Assembly: GCA_964016885.1 (NCBI GenBank)
Contig: OZ024758.1
Span: 39,211,985-39,275,984, forward strand
Direction: 5' to 3'
DNA: 64,000 bases
Origin: Eledone cirrhosa
Taxonomy: Eukaryota > Mollusca > Cephalopoda > Octopoda > Eledonidae
Shown: piece by piece, positions 63,676-64,000 of the stretch
Layout: each line of letters opens with the position of its first letter
How positions within the stretch are numbered: the stretch's first letter is position 1
The notes under the pieces: model-generated
Seen by the model: only the letters and a program-made list of their open reading frames with translations
The model's database searches: none
Told to the model about the DNA's origin: nothing
Made by a program: the position numbers and the translations under genes

Positions 63676-64000
63676 ATGAACTTAAATGAATTCTCACCAA
63701 CAGTGGAGTTACTTCTGACAGCTAGTACCATGAACTTAAATGAATTCTCACCAACAGTGGAGTTACTTCTGACAGCTAATACCATGAACTTAAATGAATT
63801 CTCACCAACAGTGGAGTTCCTTCTGACAGCTAATACCATGAACTTAAATGAATTCTCACCAACATTGTAGTTACATCTGACAGCTAGTACCATGACTTAA
63901 ATGAATTCTCACCAACATTGGAGTTACCTCTGACAACTAATACCATGACTTAAATGAATTCTCACCAACAGTGGAGTTACTTCTGACAAACTAATACCAT

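Larger units (their letters stand above)
1..64000 (+). repeat. 54-bp satellite array filling the window
   Basis: Every stretch of the window is a head-to-tail copy of one monomer of about 54 bp. I saw no inverted monomers and no unrelated insertion. The first 39 bases are the tail of a unit, the first full unit starts at 40, and the window ends inside another unit, so the array is longer than 64 kb. Observed monomer lengths are 52, 53, 54, 55 and 56 bp, with 54 dominant. The consensus has 20 G/C in 54 bases. Size, homogeneity and multi-level organisation are those of eukaryotic satellite DNA. Chromosomal position and species cannot be told from the sequence. All stretches without a gene in this window are this repeat. 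Confidence 0.98.
62538..64000 (+). repeat. Block J unit J7, contracted and cut by window end
   Basis: Starts like J6 but lacks exactly 270 bp (five monomers) between the GACAACT monomer and the GACAGGTAGTACC monomer: that interval is 540 bp in J6 (61190 to 61730) and 270 bp here (62538 to 62808). The loss removes the usual frame break, so 62538-63356 holds fifteen 54-bp units in a row. After 63349 it contains two unusual 56-bp monomers and an ATTGTAGTTACATCTGAC monomer (about 63865). Confidence 0.82.

Noticed and set aside
1..64000. CRISPR array
   Set aside because: Repeats are directly adjacent with no unique spacers, and monomer variants recur in fixed order. There are no cas genes.
1..64000. 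Giant bacterial repeat protein or prokaryotic origin
   Set aside because: More than 64 kb of one tandem repeat with frequent frame breaks on both strands does not fit a coding repeat, and prokaryotic genomes are not known for such arrays.
1..64000. Transposable element, insertion sequence, tRNA or rRNA inside the array
   Set aside because: I read through the window and found only monomer variants. No stretch departs from the 54-bp pattern by more than a few bases.
1..64000. CENP-B box or telomeric repeat in the monomer
   Set aside because: The consensus has no CpG, so it cannot match the CENP-B box core, and there is no TTAGGG-like short repeat. This does not exclude a centromeric role.
1..64000. 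Inverted or palindromic organisation of monomers
   Set aside because: Every monomer recognised runs in the same direction. The only strong palindromes are the short GAATTC, CATG and AGCT sites within the unit.

Overview
The whole 64 kb window is one uninterrupted tandem satellite array. I see no gene, RNA gene, transposable element or other non-repetitive sequence in it. The unit is a monomer of about 54 bp (reference copy at 3647-3700), always in the same orientation, giving roughly 1,185 copies (64,000/54). The window starts in mid-monomer (bases 1-39 are the last 39 bases of a unit) and ends at the first bases of another, so the array continues past both edges. Arrays of this size and layered structure are typical of eukaryotic heterochromatin (centromeric, pericentromeric, subtelomeric or B/sex-chromosome satellites). 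The sequence does not identify the species. The consensus is about 37% GC and contains no CpG, one EcoRI site (GAATTC) and one CATG.

Because 54 is 3 x 18, one frame on each strand is open through a standard monomer. The plus frame reads MNLNEFSPTVELLLTANT and the minus frame reads MVLAVRSNSTVGENSFKF, both starting on the same CATG. This fills the window with long mirrored ORFs. I do not regard them as genes: 53-bp monomers (ATGACTTAA or ATGATTTAA in place of ATGAACTTAA) break both frames at short intervals, and nearly all common variants change the plus-strand amino acid.

The real content is a hierarchy of higher-order repeats (HORs), readable from the ordered positions of variant monomers. 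Block A (about 0.15-8.76 kb) has 1561-bp units of 29 monomers with length variants of 1723, 2100 and 1670 bp. Block B (about 9.8-18.0 kb) is a 4309/3933-bp tandem pair. Block C-G (about 18.0-38.2 kb) is a nested mosaic: a 1775-bp duplication, a 5494-bp duplication, a 2748-bp duplication, and a roughly 8-kb superstructure present three times. Block H (38.17-43.4 kb) is a 2634-bp tandem pair. Block I (42.96-53.1 kb) has three units of 3385, 3760 and about 3010 bp. Block J (53.5-64.0 kb) has units of about 1349/1399 bp plus expanded and contracted versions. The pattern fits repeated local amplification, unequal exchange and short-range conversion.

Coordinates of HOR units are set to monomer starts (the A of ATG). 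The phase is arbitrary and true breakpoints may differ by one to several monomers. Copy comparisons were made by eye from variant patterns and marker spacing, not by alignment software.
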